Shown piece by piece: positions 37,323 to 39,046 of a stretch of DNA of 39,046 nucleotides (the stretch's first letter is position 1; the number at the start of each line of letters is the position of its first letter). A program made the translations under genes and the position numbers. The notes under the pieces are model-generated. The model did no database searches. It saw nothing but the letters and a program-made list of their open reading frames with translations, and was not told the origin of the DNA. This DNA is from an uncultured Alphaproteobacteria bacterium (lineage in GTDB: Bacteria > Pseudomonadota > Alphaproteobacteria > HIMB59 > GCA-002718135), in contig CACGRD010000009.1 of assembly GCA_902575375.1 (NCBI GenBank), forward strand, positions 1 through 39,046, in the 5' to 3' direction.

Positions 37323-37738
37323 TGATAAAAATACAAAAAAAAAATTTTAATTTAGAAGAAGAAATTGAGAAAATTAAAAATAAACATTCAGATATAGGAG
37401 CCCTTACTTCTTTTGTTGGTTTTGTAAGAGATATAAATAACAATAAAGATGTTAAATATTTAAATTTGGAAGTTTATGAAGAGATGGCTTTTAAAGAATT
37501 ATCAAAAATTGAAAATAATGCAGTTAAAAAATGGAGTTTAATAGATACTTTGATAATTCATAGATATGGAAAATTAGGTGTTAATGAAAAAATTGTTTTA
37601 GTTTGTTGTTTTTCACAACATAGAAAAAATAGTTTTGAAGCTTGTGAGTTTATTATGGATTATTTAAAAAAAGATGCTCCATTCTGGAAAAATGAATTTT
37701 ATTATAAAGATGATGAATGGTTAGAAAATTCTAGCTAG
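37322..37738 (+). CDS. moaE: Molybdopterin synthase catalytic subunit
   Basis: 138 aa with GALTSFVGFVRD, LEVYEEMA, HRYGKLGVNE and DAPFWKNEFY. Confidence 0.93.
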   Translation: MIKIQKKNFNLEEEIEKIKNKHSDIGALTSFVGFVRDINNNKDVKYLNLEVYEEMAFKELSKIENNAVKKWSLIDTLIIHRYGKLGVNEKIVLVCCFSQHRKNSFEACEFIMDYLKKDAPFWKNEFYYKDDEWLENSS

Positions 37739-38615
37739 CGTTTTTAACCATGTCGCTAAAATCATTCATGAATTTAAACGTAGTTGTATTATCACCAGTA
37801 TTATATTTGAAATCATCAATGGATTTAATAGGAGTAATTTCTGCAGCAGTCCCAGTTAAAAAAGCTTCATCATAATTTCCAATTTCGTCAGGCATCAAGT
37901 GCTTTTCAGTTATTTCAAAACCTTGATTAGTTGCCATTTCAATAACTGTTTGACGTGTGATACCATTAAGAAAACAATCTGGGATAGGAGTATGGATATT
38001 GTTATCTTTAATAAAAAAAATGTTTGCTCCTGTACCTTCAGCAACATATCCTCTATAATCTAACATCAATGCATCGTGATAGCCTTTTTTTTCTGCAAAT
38101 TCTTTTGACATAGTACAAATAATGTAAGGACCAGAAGCTTTTGCTTCGTAAGGAGCAGTATCTGGTGCAGGTCTTTTCCAAGGAGATGTAATTAGTTTCA
38201 AACCTGCTTTTTGATCTTCAATTTTAAAATATGTAGCCCAATCATCCCAAACCGCAATAGCTACATTGATATTCGATTTACCTGTTGATAAACCCATTTG
38301 ATCTCCACCTCTCCAAGCAAGTGGTCTTACATAACAATTTTTATAATTCATTTTATCAATAAGTTCGTATTTTGCTTTATTAATTTGATCATGAGTGAAA
38401 GGAATTTCCATTCCAATTATTTCAGCAGATTTGAAAAACCTTTTAGTATGCTCCTCTGATTTAAAAATCTTACCATTGTAGGCTCTTTCTCCTTCAAATA
38501 CTGCACTTGCATAATGAAGACCTTGGGAGATTACATGAGAATTTGCATCCTTCCATGGAATTATTTTACCATTCATCCAAATCCATCCATCTCTATTTTC
38601 AAATGATTTAAGCAT
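37731..38615 (-). CDS. ilvE: Branched-chain amino acid aminotransferase
   Basis: 294 aa class IV PLP aminotransferase with ASAVFEGERAYNGKIF, EGTGANIFFIKD and LNGITRQTVIE. Confidence 0.92.
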   Translation of the reverse strand: MLKSFENRDGWIWMNGKIIPWKDANSHVISQGLHYASAVFEGERAYNGKIFKSEEHTKRFFKSAEIIGMEIPFTHDQINKAKYELIDKMNYKNCYVRPLAWRGGDQMGLSTGKSNINVAIAVWDDWATYFKIEDQKAGLKLITSPWKRPAPDTAPYEAKASGPYIICTMSKEFAEKKGYHDALMLDYRGYVAEGTGANIFFIKDNNIHTPIPDCFLNGITRQTVIEMATNQGFEITEKHLMPDEIGNYDEAFLTGTAAEITPIKSIDDFKYNTGDNTTTFKFMNDFSDMVKNAS

Positions 38616-38674
38616 ATTCTTTATTAACTTTTTTTAATGACAATTGACTATCAGTGATGCATAATTAAGTCAAT

Positions 38675-39046
38675 ATGGCTGACCTAAATAAATTGTTAAC
38701 ACCTCTTTTTTTAAATGAGGGTGAGATTAGAAAGATTATAGAGCTGTTATTTTTCTCATATAGAGATTTTACTGAAGGTCCTGATAAAGTTTTAGAAAAA
38801 ATTAATTTTGGCAGAGCTCATCATCGAGTAATATATTTTGTTGGAAAACAAAAAAATCTTACAATTAAGGAACTCCTTTCAATATTGAAAATAACAAAAC
38901 AAAGTTTGTCTAGAGTATTGAACCAACTTGTAAACGAAAAATATATTATATTATCTGTGGGTGAAGATAAACGTACTAAAAAATTAATACTTTCAAAAAA
39001 AGGTCAAGAATTAGAGAAAAGATTATCTGAAATTCAAATAAAAAAA
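38675..39046 (+). CDS. MarR-family transcriptional regulator, partial (runs off right edge)
   Basis: ATG at 38675, open to the window end (124 codons): MADLNKLLTPLFLNEGEIRKIIELLFFSYRDF...LTIKELLSILKITKQSLSRVLNQLVNEKYIILSVGEDKRTKKLILSKKG (wHTH plus wing). Confidence 0.85.
   Translation, partial: MADLNKLLTPLFLNEGEIRKIIELLFFSYRDFTEGPDKVLEKINFGRAHHRVIYFVGKQKNLTIKELLSILKITKQSLSRVLNQLVNEKYIILSVGEDKRTKKLILSKKGQELEKRLSEIQIKK

Noticed and set aside
1-39046. CRISPR arrays, tRNA/rRNA genes, transposases, prophage genes
   Set aside because: None seen on reading both strands; AT-rich homopolymer runs are background composition, not repeats.

Overview
AT-rich, tightly packed bacterial window. Gene content and base composition suggest a streamlined marine alphaproteobacterium, but I cannot prove the taxon from the sequence alone. 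About 36 intact CDS and 2 edge-truncated CDS are supported. The unifying theme is organosulfonate catabolism: HpsN-like sulfopropanediol dehydrogenase, ComD/ComE sulfopyruvate decarboxylase, Xsc sulfoacetaldehyde acetyltransferase, a Pta-type phosphate acetyltransferase, an omega-amino-acid/taurine:pyruvate aminotransferase with alanine dehydrogenase, and a truncated D-2-hydroxyacid dehydrogenase at the left edge. Two accessory blocks surround these genes. (A) A minus-strand operon at about 1-10.3 kb encodes an Opp/Agp-type ABC importer, a DMT exporter, GalM, ComDE, a YihV-like PfkB kinase and the hydroxyacid dehydrogenase. It is divergent from a PMH/PDE-like formylglycine hydrolase and a MetE-like Zn methyltransferase. 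(B) An uncharacterised cluster at about 17.4-30.1 kb encodes a MalEFG-like importer without an ATPase, a LacI regulator, a HAD protein lacking its nucleophile, an SDR, three double-NTF2/SnoaL-like proteins, a two-domain cupin and a second MetE/EaCoMT-like protein, ending in hpsN. Both divergent promoters of block B carry the same TTGAATA/TATTCAA palindrome, which suggests one LacI regulon that includes hpsN. This is the best candidate for an undescribed system. The right end (34.6-39 kb) is mostly housekeeping (uvrC, pgsA, moaD, moaE, ilvE). I saw no tRNA, rRNA, CRISPR array or transposon.
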